A stretch of 64,000 nucleotides of DNA. It comes from Novosphingobium rosa NBRC 15208. Lineage in GTDB: Bacteria > Pseudomonadota > Alphaproteobacteria > Sphingomonadales > Sphingomonadaceae. Where the stretch lies: contig NZ_BCZE01000026.1 of assembly GCF_001598555.1 (NCBI RefSeq), forward strand, positions 46,028 to 110,027, given 5' to 3'. Position numbers and translations under genes: made by a program. This document shows positions 1 through 7,877 of this stretch, one piece after another. The notes below the pieces were generated by a model that saw only the letters and a list, made by a program, of their open reading frames with translations, made no database searches and had not been told where the DNA came from. Numbering within the stretch: position 1 is the first letter of the stretch; each line of letters begins with the position of its first letter.

Positions 1-237
1 GGTCGGATCGGGCAGCACGGGGGTCAACGTAGGCCGGGTGACGTTGCGCACGGTATAATCCACATCGCCAGACTTCGACCAGATTTCGTTGGCTGCGCTA
101 CCCATGGTCGCCTTGCCGTAAAGCGGTATCGCATCGGGCTCCGCTGGCGCGGTAGCAGGCACCATTGCCGGCATTCCTTGCTGCGCCTCACGCTGGGCCA
201 TGGCGCGCAAAGTCCTCAACACGGTCAGAGCGAGCAT
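1..237 (-). CDS. alpha/beta-hydrolase-fold esterase, N-terminal part (cut by window edge)
   Basis: The reverse strand is open from an ATG at 237 to the window edge and encodes at least 79 residues. After a short leader rich in Leu and Ala it contains IPLYGKATMGSAANEIW and then YTVRNVTRPTLTPVLPDP. This is the typical opening of the secreted acetyl-esterase/lipase group of alpha/beta hydrolases found beside sugar- and xylan-degradation genes in sphingomonads. The catalytic Ser, Asp and His lie outside the window, so activity cannot be judged. ATG at 237 is the only ATG upstream of the conserved part in this frame; a TAG stop lies just before it. The leader is a poor signal peptide as seen, so export is uncertain. 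Family assignment is from recall of the N-terminal pattern only. Confidence 0.6.
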   Translation of the reverse strand, partial: MLALTVLRTLRAMAQREAQQGMPAMVPATAPAEPDAIPLYGKATMGSAANEIWSKSGDVDYTVRNVTRPTLTPVLPDPT

Positions 238-657
238 ATACCCGATCCGATGGCATAAGGCCTTCTAAACGTTTCTCTCCCTTTTTGGTGTTTTGCGTTT
301 CTTACGCCATCGCAAGCCACCAAAATACAATCATCATTTTTGGGACCGGCATAGGCAGCGCTGATACGTCTGGAACAAGATCAATCTGGCGACAGTCAAG
401 GCCTGGATTTTAAGCCTCTCCCCGCCACGAACCGGCCATTCGCGGCGGGGAGCCAACCCTCCACAACCTGCCTTTTCGTTCAGGGCAGAGCCACGGAAAA
501 GCTGTATGGATTGCCCGAACATTGATGTTTGGCGAACGGTGCCCTCGCCCGCTGACATGGCCGACGTTCACGGCCCAAGGGTAGCATGTCGAAACCAACC
601 GTCTATCCACACGAGCCAAGACGGAGAAGAACGCGGTTCACTCTGGCCATCTCCAGA
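238..657. other. intergenic stretch, no convincing gene
   Basis: About 420 bases separate the partial esterase from the PRISE-like reductase. Short open frames exist on both strands, but none has a recognisable ribosome-binding site or a protein pattern I recognise. The first 150 bases are clearly more AT-rich than the surroundings and probably carry the esterase promoter on the reverse strand. Confidence 0.4.
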
Positions 658-1719
658 TCATGGGATCAATCGGTCGGCCCTCAGCTGTTTGAAAAGATCA
701 AAAAAGGCTTCATCGGTCGCCTGATAGGCGGTGAAACCGAGCTTGCGGCTTTTGCTCATGTCAGTGACAACCTCGATCGGGCGACCCAGATCGGCGTCGG
801 TGTGCCAGGGGTTCGTCAGACGGGAAAGATCGGCTTCGACCAGACCTTCGCGCGCGGCAATTCCAAGCCATAAAGGCGCATCCTGCGCCATTTGGACCTC
901 CAGCGGGATGATCTCGCCATCGAAGGGCGCGGGCGTCACACCGAACCATTCGGCGATGCGGCCCCACATCCAGTTCCAGCGGAAAACATCGCCATTGACG
1001 ACATTGAAAGCCTGGTTGCGGGCCGCGGGCGTCGTGGCAGCCCACAGCAGTTGGCGGGCAAGCAGCCGCGCATCGGTCATGTCGGTCAAACCGTTCCATT
1101 GCGCCGGCGACCCGGGGAAACGGAAAGGCCGCCCGGTTTCCCGGCACAGCGTGGCATAGACCGCCAGCGTGGTGCCCATGTTCATGGCATTGCCCACCGC
1201 CTTGCCGATGATGGTGTGCGGACGATGCACGCTCCAGCCGAAACCATCGTGTGCGGCGGCGGCAAAGACCTCATCCTCCTGCGCATAATAGAAATTGTCG
1301 ACATCGAGACGTCCCTGCTCCTCGCGAAACGGGGTCTGGGGGAGAGCGCCCTTGCCATAGGCTTCAAACGGCCCGAGGTAATGCTTGAGGCCCGTCACCA
1401 GCGCGACATGCGCCACACTGCCTGCCGGGCGGAGCGCATCAAGCAGATTGCGGACCATGGCGGCATTGACGCGAATGTTCTCCGCCTCGGTGGCCTGGCG
1501 TGACCAGGTGGTGATGAACACGACATCGGGCCTGTGCCCGGCCAGCGCGGCGGTCAGGGTTGCCGGATCCTGCAGATCCGCCGCGATGGGGGTAACGCCG
1601 GGCTGCGCGGCAGAGTGGCGTGCCAGACCCAGCACCGACCATGCCTCCTGCGCCAGCAGATCCGCGGTGGCACTGCCCGCAATGCCGCTTGTTCCGACCA
1701 CCAGAGCTGTCTTGCCCAT
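658..1719 (-). CDS. PRISE-like NAD(P)H-dependent SDR (progesterone 5-beta-reductase/iridoid synthase family)
   Basis: This is a 353-residue atypical short-chain reductase. A Rossmann motif GTSGIAGSATADLL lies at residues 9-22. The PRISE family signature follows: TGLKHYLGP at 109-117, where the family has its conserved Lys, NFYYAQED at 142-149, which holds the catalytic Tyr, and HRPHTIIG near 165. These enzymes reduce activated C=C bonds of enones or related substrates with NADPH. The bacterial substrate is normally unknown. Length is normal for the family. The gene is transcribed away from an HxlR regulator across 111 bases, a classic arrangement for a quinone- or enone-responsive detoxification pair. 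An AAGGAG-like site precedes the ATG at 1719. Family is confident; substrate is unknown. Confidence 0.82.
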   Translation of the reverse strand: MGKTALVVGTSGIAGSATADLLAQEAWSVLGLARHSAAQPGVTPIAADLQDPATLTAALAGHRPDVVFITTWSRQATEAENIRVNAAMVRNLLDALRPAGSVAHVALVTGLKHYLGPFEAYGKGALPQTPFREEQGRLDVDNFYYAQEDEVFAAAAHDGFGWSVHRPHTIIGKAVGNAMNMGTTLAVYATLCRETGRPFRFPGSPAQWNGLTDMTDARLLARQLLWAATTPAARNQAFNVVNGDVFRWNWMWGRIAEWFGVTPAPFDGEIIPLEVQMAQDAPLWLGIAAREGLVEADLSRLTNPWHTDADLGRPIEVVTDMSKSRKLGFTAYQATDEAFFDLFKQLRADRLIP

Positions 1720-1773
1720 GTCTTTCTCCTTGATGGGAGAATTCCTAGGCGCGGCGCCCTCACCGCGCTAGAA

Positions 1774-1808
1774 GGCACCATTTAGGGACATAGGCACCCA
1801 GAGGTGCC
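1774..1808. promoter_or_regulatory. putative HxlR operator: GGCACC half-sites
   Basis: Between the divergent reductase and regulator there are two direct GGCACC copies (1774-1779 and 1793-1798) and one inverted copy GGTGCC (1803-1808). The last two form a hairpin-like palindrome with a 4-base centre. Position and symmetry suit binding by a dimeric winged-helix regulator such as the adjacent HxlR protein. Confidence 0.4.
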
Positions 1809-1830
1809 CACCCGGCACAAAGGCAACAAC

Positions 1831-2208
1831 ATGAAAGCAGGCACCCCTGATGAGGAATGGCGCGAGGATTGCGCTCCGCGCCGCACGCTCGACCTTTTCG
1901 GCACAAAATGGCTGAGTATGGTCCTCCATACGCTGCACGCGCGCCATGGTGGCAAAGCACGGACAGGCGTTCTGCTGCGCTCCCTGCCCGACATCTCGAA
2001 GAAGATGCTGACCCAGACACTGCGTGACATGGAAGAGCGCAAGCTGGTGGTTCGCCATGTCCATGGCACGATCCCCCCTGCCGTGGAGTATGAGCTGAGC
2101 CCGTTGGGCCTGCGCTTTATCGAGCCTCTCGAACTGCTCTATGACTGGGCCCGGCGCAATGCCGATGCCCTCGATGCCTTACCGCGAGGGGGCCGTTCGC
2201 GCTGGTAA
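1831..2208 (+). CDS. HxlR-family winged-helix transcriptional regulator
   Basis: A 125-residue protein with the HxlR layout: an N-terminal Cys in EDCAPRRTLDLFGTKW, then a winged helix covering about residues 20-100 that includes LPDISKKMLTQTLRDMEE and the wing YELSPLGL. HxlR proteins are small dimeric regulators that often sense quinones, aldehydes or other electrophiles through Cys residues; Cys is present here in the usual place. I chose ATG 1831 because AAAGG lies 7 bases upstream. An in-frame GTG at 1804 has no such site and would read through the proposed operator. It probably regulates itself and the divergent PRISE-like reductase. Confidence 0.85.
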   Translation: MKAGTPDEEWREDCAPRRTLDLFGTKWLSMVLHTLHARHGGKARTGVLLRSLPDISKKMLTQTLRDMEERKLVVRHVHGTIPPAVEYELSPLGLRFIEPLELLYDWARRNADALDALPRGGRSRW

Positions 2209-2400
2209 AACCGCTGACAAAGCGGCCGTTTAGGGTGCTGGGCAAGCCCTTCTTGAGCTTCCCTCCGTTCATGTGAAGAGGAAGCCTGAAAAGGTTCCAA
2301 ATAGCGCGCCTTCTCATGCCTCCCGAGTTTCGCATGGGCCTAATTTGGGCATGGGCAAATCAGGCCGCACCGCTAGCGAAGCCCCTGCGCCGAACGGATC

Positions 2401-2916
2401 CTAGCCAATCTGCCTCAACAAGGGCAATTCATGGCGGTGGCGCGCCTCGAAGATGATGGATGTTTCGATCCGGGTGACACCCGGTCGATTGGTAAAATGA
2501 TCGAGCGCAAGATCCTTGAGATGCCTTGTATCGCGCACCACCACATGGACAATCAGGTCGTGACGACCGGTGACAAGATAGGCGAAACGCACTTCGGGAA
2601 CCTTGACCACCTCGTCGAGGAAGCTGTCGACCGTCGAACGGCGGTGCTTTGACAATTCGATCATCAGCAGCGCCTCAAGGCCAATACCAAGCGCCTTGGG
2701 ATCGACCTCGGCATGCGCGCCGCGCAGGATGTCCGCGTCACGCATGCGCCGGATACGCTCGTGAGTCGAGGAGGGAGCCAGGCCAATCTCGGCTGCAATC
2801 TCCTTGACGGAGAGCCGGGCATTGTTCTGCAAAAGCCCGAGAATGGCGGCATCCGTTCGGTCGAGGGAGGCAGGAAGCCGATTATCCCGTAATCCATTCG
2901 GTCGTTCATCGCTCAT
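2401..2916 (-). CDS. Lrp/AsnC-family transcriptional regulator
   Basis: A 171-residue Lrp/AsnC regulator. The N-terminal HTH spans about residues 20-70 (LDRTDAAILGLLQNNARLS, then LAPSSTHERIRRMRDADIL). The C-terminal RAM ligand-binding domain covers 80-165, with the hallmark AYLVTGRHDLIVHVVVRD. Such proteins sense amino acids or related metabolites and act as octamers or dimers. It is divergent from a LysE-type exporter only about 50 bases away, with a near-perfect palindrome between them. The likely job is amino-acid- or metabolite-dependent control of that exporter. Length and domain order are normal. Confidence 0.88.
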   Translation of the reverse strand: MSDERPNGLRDNRLPASLDRTDAAILGLLQNNARLSVKEIAAEIGLAPSSTHERIRRMRDADILRGAHAEVDPKALGIGLEALLMIELSKHRRSTVDSFLDEVVKVPEVRFAYLVTGRHDLIVHVVVRDTRHLKDLALDHFTNRPGVTRIETSIIFEARHRHELPLLRQIG

Positions 2917-2925
2917 GCCGATGAT

Positions 2926-2946
2926 ATTATCGATATCTTCGATAAT
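2926..2946. promoter_or_regulatory. Lrp-type palindromic operator
   Basis: ATTATCGA and TCGATAAT form a perfect 8-base inverted repeat with a 5-base centre. It sits exactly between the divergent regulator and exporter genes, so it is the likely binding site of the Lrp-like protein. Confidence 0.5.
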
Positions 2947-2969
2947 TTCCAGAGGATGTGACGGACGAA

Positions 2970-3602
2970 ATGAGCGACATTCCCATTTTCATCGGCGCGC
3001 TGCTTGTCGCCTACACCGTTCCCGGTCCAGACATGATCTTTCTCCTCCAGACGGGCGCGGTGCATGGCCGCAGGCGGGCGCTAGCGGCGACGGTCGGGCT
3101 GGGCTGCGCACGGGCTTGCCACGTTGCCTTCGCGGGCATCGGTTTGGCGGCCTTGTTCCGTAATGCGCCATGGCTGTTCGCGACCGTCCGCTTCATTGGC
3201 GCAGCTTACCTGATCTGGCTGGGAATTGGCCTGTTTCGTGCGGGCTCTTTGGTTCCGAAGCGCGACCCCACCGAGCCCGTCAATGACCGCCGTGGTGCGC
3301 GCGTCGTGATGCGCGGCTTCCTCACCAACTTGCTCAATCCCAAGCCGCTTATCTTCTGCTCGGTGCTGCTGCCGCAGTTCGTTCACCCCGGCTCCGGACC
3401 GATACTGGCGCAGTTCGCAGCGCTCGGGGTGACACTCGTTGTCGTCGGCTTTCTGTTTGATGCGACGTTTGCCCTGTGGGGAGCGGCACTCGGCACTTGG
3501 CTGGAACGGCGGCCGGCGATGCAAAGCGGCCAGCGCTACGGCTTCGCCGCGGTGCTGATCGGCTTCGGTGCCGATCTGCTGGCGATGCGGGCGACCCACT
3601 GA
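2970..3602 (+). CDS. LysE/RhtB-family amino-acid or metabolite exporter
   Basis: A 210-residue inner-membrane protein with about six hydrophobic segments. The family signature appears near the N-terminus (VAYTVPGPDMIFLLQTGAVHG), and GFLTNLLNPKPLIFC, the LysE/RhtB internal motif, lies near residue 120. These are proton-driven exporters of amino acids and analogues. It is paired with a divergent Lrp/AsnC regulator, the standard LysE control arrangement. The start is chosen at ATG 2970. A GTG at 2958 is in frame but has AGAGGA immediately against it, too close for use. The substrate cannot be read from sequence. Confidence 0.85.
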   Translation: MSDIPIFIGALLVAYTVPGPDMIFLLQTGAVHGRRRALAATVGLGCARACHVAFAGIGLAALFRNAPWLFATVRFIGAAYLIWLGIGLFRAGSLVPKRDPTEPVNDRRGARVVMRGFLTNLLNPKPLIFCSVLLPQFVHPGSGPILAQFAALGVTLVVVGFLFDATFALWGAALGTWLERRPAMQSGQRYGFAAVLIGFGADLLAMRATH

Positions 3603-3832
3603 GCAACAGAGAAGCAGCAAGCCATTCCAGGCATTCATCCTGGCTGCGAAGCTGCGATTCCGGATATCACCGATCAGCGGACATGCCGTTGGACGAAAAT
3701 TCGGAAGGGAATGGTCGCGCATCGCGCCATGCCGTGCGACGTGCAGCCGCCGCCGGCATCATGAAAGCAATCTGGCGCAATCCATATCAAAGTTGGCGGA
3801 AACGACAATCACGTCGATCCTGAAAACGCTCT

Positions 3833-3861
3833 ATTCCGCTTTGCACAGATGAAAGCGGAAT
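3833..3861. promoter_or_regulatory. 10-bp perfect inverted repeat at the start of the NmrA-like gene
   Basis: ATTCCGCTTT (3833-3842) and AAAGCGGAAT (3852-3861) are exact reverse complements separated by 9 bases. The right arm runs into the first possible start codon. It may be an operator, or an mRNA hairpin that hides the ribosome-binding site (AGCGGA lies inside the right arm). Confidence 0.4.
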
Positions 3862-3865
3862 GCAT

Positions 3866-4729
3866 ATGGTCAACACATCACCTATCCTGATCAGTGGCGC
3901 GACCGGCCGAGAGGCAACGCGCTTGCTCATCTCTCGCGGCCTTTCAGTCCGGGCCTTGGTCCACACTCGCGACGAGCGCTCGGAACGGCTCGCCCACCTT
4001 GGCGCCGACGTGGTCGTTGGCGATTTGCTCGATGTCCGCGCGGTGCAGCGGGCCTGGGATGGCATGAAGCGGGGATATTTCGTCTATCCGATGCGTCCCG
4101 GCCTCGTGCAGGCAGCCGCATACTTCCTGCAAGGAGCGCTCGACGCTGGCGCCGAGTTCATCGTCAACATGTCGCAGCGCACAGCGCAGGCCAACGCCCA
4201 GAGTGATGCTGCCCTTCAACACTGGCTGACAGAGCGCCTGTTCGACCGTGCGTGGATCGGCGTGGCGCACCTCCAGCCGACCATCTTTCACGATTGGCTG
4301 CTCTACATGCGCGGCCAGATCCGAGAAGGACGCTATCATGTGCCGTTCGACCCCGAGGGGCGGTTCGCTCCGGTTGCCTCGGAGGATCAGGCATGCGTCA
4401 TCGCCGCCATCCTCGCCGATCCGGGCTCGCATGTCGGCCAGACCTACCAGCTCACCGGGCCCGAGGAGCTGACGGCGCCGGATATCGCGCGCATCGCAAC
4501 GGAGGCGCTGGGGCACGAGGTTTCATATGCCCGCATTTCCGGCGAGCAATGGGTCGGCAACCTCCATGGCATCAAGGCCCCCTATCTCGCGCAGCATCTC
4601 GACGGGATCGCCCAGATCCAGGCGCAAGGCGGCATGGCCGGACAGAACGACACGATCGAACGGATCGCTGGCATCCGTCCCATGTCCACCGCCCAATTCA
4701 TCGAAAAGCATCGGGCTGCCTTCCAATAA
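3866..4729 (+). CDS. NmrA/NAD(P)H-binding atypical SDR
   Basis: A 287-residue protein with an N-terminal Rossmann motif (ILISGATGREATRLLISRG) and the NmrA/HSCARG layout: ALVHTRDERSERL after beta-2, GADVVVGDLLD, and a QPTIFHDWLL loop. It lacks the YxxxK pair of classical SDRs. Such proteins are either redox sensors or reductases of uncertain substrate. I prefer ATG 3866 because AGCGGA lies 6 bases upstream; ATG 3860 is also in frame. It is followed after 35 bases by an uncharacterised gene and then a dehalogenase pseudogene on the same strand, so the three may once have formed one transcript. Confidence 0.75.
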   Translation: MVNTSPILISGATGREATRLLISRGLSVRALVHTRDERSERLAHLGADVVVGDLLDVRAVQRAWDGMKRGYFVYPMRPGLVQAAAYFLQGALDAGAEFIVNMSQRTAQANAQSDAALQHWLTERLFDRAWIGVAHLQPTIFHDWLLYMRGQIREGRYHVPFDPEGRFAPVASEDQACVIAAILADPGSHVGQTYQLTGPEELTAPDIARIATEALGHEVSYARISGEQWVGNLHGIKAPYLAQHLDGIAQIQAQGGMAGQNDTIERIAGIRPMSTAQFIEKHRAAFQ

Positions 4730-4764
4730 AGCGGCAAAGCCCGTCCCCATCAGGAGACACAGAC

Positions 4765-5499
4765 ATGGATGACCTTATCCAGAAAGCCATCGACGCCGCC
4801 GGAGGCATCGGCGCATGGAACAGCGTGAACCGCATCTCCTTCGATTTCACGCCCGAGGGCCCTTCGCTCCACACGCGCGGACCGGTGGGCGTGGCTGCAG
4901 CCGGCTCCCACATGCGCGCCACAGTTGACACAAAGCGCCAATATGTCGCCTTCGCTCCCTTCCTCGCCGCCGATCAGCGTGCCATTTATACGCCTGATCG
5001 CACCTGGGTCGAAACGGCCGGCGGGGATTTGGTTGAAAAGCAGCACGATCCCCGGGGATCGCTGACCCAGATGGCTCCGGGTGTGCCATGGAGCGCGCCC
5101 CAGCTCGTCTATTTCTTCGGCTATTCGCTCTGGTTGTATCTGACGCTGCCGTTCAATTTCCTCAAGCCCGGCATCACCGTGGAGGAGGTCGAACCCTGGA
5201 CCGAGGACGGCGCGACATGGCGTGGCCTGCGCATCAGCTATCCCGCCGATTTTCCCGCCCATACCGCGCAGCAGACGCATTATTTCGACGCTGATGGGCT
5301 GATGCGTCGGCAGGACTACACGGTGGATGTCCGCCAGAACCTGAGCGCGGCGCATTACCTGCTTGATTATGCCGAATTCAACGGGCTGCGCCTGCCGACC
5401 AGGCGGCGGATTTTCGTCATGGGGGATGATCGTGTGCCTGATCGCGACCGCCTGCTCATCGCCGCCGATCTGCAGAATTACAAGATCACGAGAGACTGA
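4765..5499 (+). CDS. uncharacterised 244-residue protein of the dehalogenase locus
   Basis: I do not recognise a named family. The protein begins MDDLIQKAIDAAGGIGAWN and has no signal peptide. It contains alternating beta-strand-like segments (ISFDFTPEG, GLRISYPADFP, THYFDADGLMRRQDY) that recall LolA/outer-membrane-lipoprotein-sorting-like beta sheets, as well as a hydrophobic aromatic stretch LVYFFGYSLWLYLTLPFNF at about 113-131. The start follows an AGGAGACACAGAC sequence, a good ribosome-binding site. It sits between the NmrA-like gene and the haloalkane-dehalogenase pseudogene in one orientation. The open frame continues upstream over the NmrA gene, but that part is an out-of-frame shadow. 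Confidence 0.6.
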   Translation: MDDLIQKAIDAAGGIGAWNSVNRISFDFTPEGPSLHTRGPVGVAAAGSHMRATVDTKRQYVAFAPFLAADQRAIYTPDRTWVETAGGDLVEKQHDPRGSLTQMAPGVPWSAPQLVYFFGYSLWLYLTLPFNFLKPGITVEEVEPWTEDGATWRGLRISYPADFPAHTAQQTHYFDADGLMRRQDYTVDVRQNLSAAHYLLDYAEFNGLRLPTRRRIFVMGDDRVPDRDRLLIAADLQNYKITRD

Positions 5500-5545
5500 G
5501 CGCGGCGCAGCCAGCCGCACCTCCTTCAGCATCATCGGAGCCGCT

Positions 5546-6426
5546 ATGTCATCCCCACCGCTCGAAAAGCGTTTCACCGACGTGCTGGGCCATCACATGG
5601 CCTATCACGAACGCGGGCGCGGGCGCCCCATTCTGTTCCTTCACGGCAATCCCACATCCTCCTACATTTGGCGCGATGCGTTGCCTCCGCTGGAAGGTCT
5701 CGGCCGTCTCATTGTGCCCGATCTGATCGGCATGGGCGATTCCGCAAAGCTGCCCGATCCCGGCCCCGAGACCTACCGCTTCAGGACGCACCGCGCCTAT
5801 CTTGCAGCTTTCATCAAGGCCGTGATCGGCGATGAGGATGAGGTGCTTCTGGTCCTGCACGACTGGGGATCGGCGCTGGGTTTCGACTGGGCGCGGCTAC
5901 ACCCGGAGCGCGTGCGTGGCATCGCCTATATGGAAGCCATCGTCCGACAGGTTCTGCCCTCGGACGGGCCAAGCGAGGCTGGTGCGACGCTGATGGCCTA
6001 TCGTTCAGAACAGGGTGAGGCGCTGATACTGGACCAGAATGCTTTCGTGGAACAGCTGCTTCCCGCAATGGTGATGCGCCAGCTTTCGGATGCGGAGATG
6101 GCTGAATACCGCCGGCCCTTTGCCCGACGCGAAGATCGCTGGCCCACCCGACCTGGCCGCGCGAGATACCCATCGCCGGGCATCCCGCCGATGTGGTCGA
6201 GATCGCCACGCAATATGCCGATTTCATGGCGGGAAGCGACCTGCCCAAACTTTTCGTCAACGCCGAGCCCGGCGCGATCCTGACCGGCCCGCGCCGAGAC
6301 TTCTGCCGCCAATGGAAAAACCAGGATGAAGTGACCGTGCCCGGTCGCCACTACATCCAGGAGGATTCAGGCACGCGCATTGGCGAGGCGATTGCTGCAT
6401 GGATCGCGCGGCGCGGCCTGTCCTGA
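5546..6426 (+). pseudogene. haloalkane dehalogenase (HLD-II, DhaA/LinB type) with a one-base frameshift
   Basis: Two overlapping frames together encode a full-length haloalkane dehalogenase of about 293 residues, an alpha/beta hydrolase that replaces halogen by hydroxyl. Frame one (from ATG 5546) carries HGNPTSSYIWR with the halide-stabilising Asn, HDWGSALGFDWA with the nucleophile Asp, and GIAYMEAIVR with the catalytic Glu. Near 6149-6150 one base is missing. Inserting a single base there gives the family sequence PTxTWPREIPIAGHPADVVE and joins frame two, which carries LFVNAEPGAIL and the catalytic His in RHYIQED and ends at 6426. All catalytic residues survive, so the break is recent or a sequencing error. 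As written, the product loses the catalytic His. Confidence 0.88.
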
Positions 6427-6476
6427 ACCGAATGGATCCGCCGGAGCCCCGCTGTGCGATGCTCCGGCGGCAAGGG

Positions 6477-6770
6477 TTACCGGCCCTGCAACAGCATGCC
6501 GAGCGGCATCAGCGGCCCGACGGGGATGTAGTCATAGGCGGCATAGCCTTCCGCGACGATCGGCATTTGCTCGATGATCGCCTTGGCCGCCTCGACAGAC
6601 TCGACGTTCATCAGGAAGATCGGGCCGGGCCGGTCCTGCCGGAACCAGAACTGTTCGATGGGGCCGTCCAGATAGAGCTTGAGGGTGTGAGGAACCTCGC
6701 TCGGCATGATCCGCGCGTGCTCTTCGTCGGACATCGGCTTCACCACGGCGCCGATTGCAAAAATCTTCAT
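6477..6770 (-). CDS. YciI-like small protein
   Basis: A 97-residue ferredoxin-like-fold protein of the YciI/muconolactone-isomerase-like type: MKIFAIGAVV opening, LYLDGPIEQFWFRQDRPGPI in the middle and a VESVEAAKAIIEQMP helix. Such proteins are small dimers, often next to catabolic or regulatory genes, with little known biochemistry. ATG 6770 is preferred to GTG 6779 because AGGAG lies 8 bases upstream of the ATG. It is divergent from the GlxA-type regulator across about 110 bases, so that regulator may control it. Confidence 0.7.
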   Translation of the reverse strand: MKIFAIGAVVKPMSDEEHARIMPSEVPHTLKLYLDGPIEQFWFRQDRPGPIFLMNVESVEAAKAIIEQMPIVAEGYAAYDYIPVGPLMPLGMLLQGR

Positions 6771-6879
6771 GGGGGACACTCCTGATTGGCTGCCGGATCT
6801 TGTCCGGCGTCATCTCAACTAGCCAAGGCAGGCCCCTTCGAATATCGTCGCAAATGACAACTTTAGGATCATTTACGCC

Positions 6880-7845
6880 ATGCGCATCGCCATCCTCGCC
6901 CTCGACGGCGTCTTCGACACCGGCTTCACCGTCACGCTCGACGCGCTGCAGACCGCGAACAATCTGTCCAAGGCGTCGCTGGGCGGCGATGTCCGCTTCG
7001 ACGTCACCGTGGTCGGGCTGCGCCGCAAGGTGACGACCCGGCTGGACCTGACCATCCCGACCCAGCCCATCACACCGGATCTCAAGCCGGATTGGGTGAT
7101 CGTGCCAGCGCTGGCGACCGTACAACCCGGCACGCTGCTGGAAGCGCTTGCCCGCCCGGATGTGCGCAAGGCCATCACGCAGGTTCGCCAATGGCACGAC
7201 GACGGGGCGCGGATCGCCGCATCCTGCATCGGCACCTTCGTCATCGCGGAGGCCGGTCTGCTCGACGGCAGGGATGCCACCACGACCTGGTCGCTGGCAC
7301 CGCTCTTCCGGCAGCGCTATCCCAAAGTGAAACTGAACGAGACACGCATGCTCGTGCCGACCGAGGCGGGCATCACCGCCGGATCGGCGCTGGGTCATCT
7401 CGATCTGGCGCTGTGGCTCATCCGGCATCGCAGTCCGGAACTGGCCAGTCTTGTCTCGCGCTATCTGCTGGCGGATATCCGCTCCTCGCAGGCAGCCTAT
7501 ATCATCCCCAACCATCTCGCCCAGTCCGACGAGTTGATCCAGCGCTTCGAACTCTGGGCGCGCGATCACCTGCAGGAAGGCTTCTCGCTGCAAGACGCTG
7601 CCAAGGCGCTGGCGGCGAGCCCGCGATCGTTGCAGCGCCGCTGTCAGGCCGTGCTGGGCAAATCACCACTGGCCTATTTTCAGGATCTTCGGGTCGAGCG
7701 TGCCAAGACCTTGATCCACAGCAGTGGGTTGGCACTGGAACGGATCGCGGCGGAGGTCGGCTATGAGGATGGCGCCACGCTGCGCACGCTTTTGCGCTCC
7801 CGACTTGGCCGGGGCGTGCGCGAGATACGGGCCGACCTGCTGTGA
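6880..7845 (+). CDS. GlxA-type regulator: DJ-1/PfpI domain + AraC HTH
   Basis: A 321-residue two-domain regulator. Residues 1-190 form a DJ-1/PfpI-like amidotransferase fold, with the elbow Cys in AASCIGTFVIAEAGLL; residues about 215-320 form an AraC-type double HTH (FSLQDAAKALAASPRSLQRR and ALERIAAEVGYEDGATLRTL). Proteins of this architecture sense small molecules and activate nearby genes. It is divergent from the YciI-like gene and only about 30 bases upstream of a damaged alcohol dehydrogenase. Either may be its target. The start ATG at 6880 gives the normal MRIAILALDGVFD opening. Confidence 0.88.
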   Translation: MRIAILALDGVFDTGFTVTLDALQTANNLSKASLGGDVRFDVTVVGLRRKVTTRLDLTIPTQPITPDLKPDWVIVPALATVQPGTLLEALARPDVRKAITQVRQWHDDGARIAASCIGTFVIAEAGLLDGRDATTTWSLAPLFRQRYPKVKLNETRMLVPTEAGITAGSALGHLDLALWLIRHRSPELASLVSRYLLADIRSSQAAYIIPNHLAQSDELIQRFELWARDHLQEGFSLQDAAKALAASPRSLQRRCQAVLGKSPLAYFQDLRVERAKTLIHSSGLALERIAAEVGYEDGATLRTLLRSRLGRGVREIRADLL

Positions 7846-7877
7846 CAGTCTCCAGGATTCTCAATAAGGAAACAGCC

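Noticed and set aside
165..620. Short overlapping open frames near the left edge
   Set aside because: They have no ribosome-binding sites and no recognisable protein pattern; the only credible coding there is the reverse-strand esterase N-terminus up to 237.
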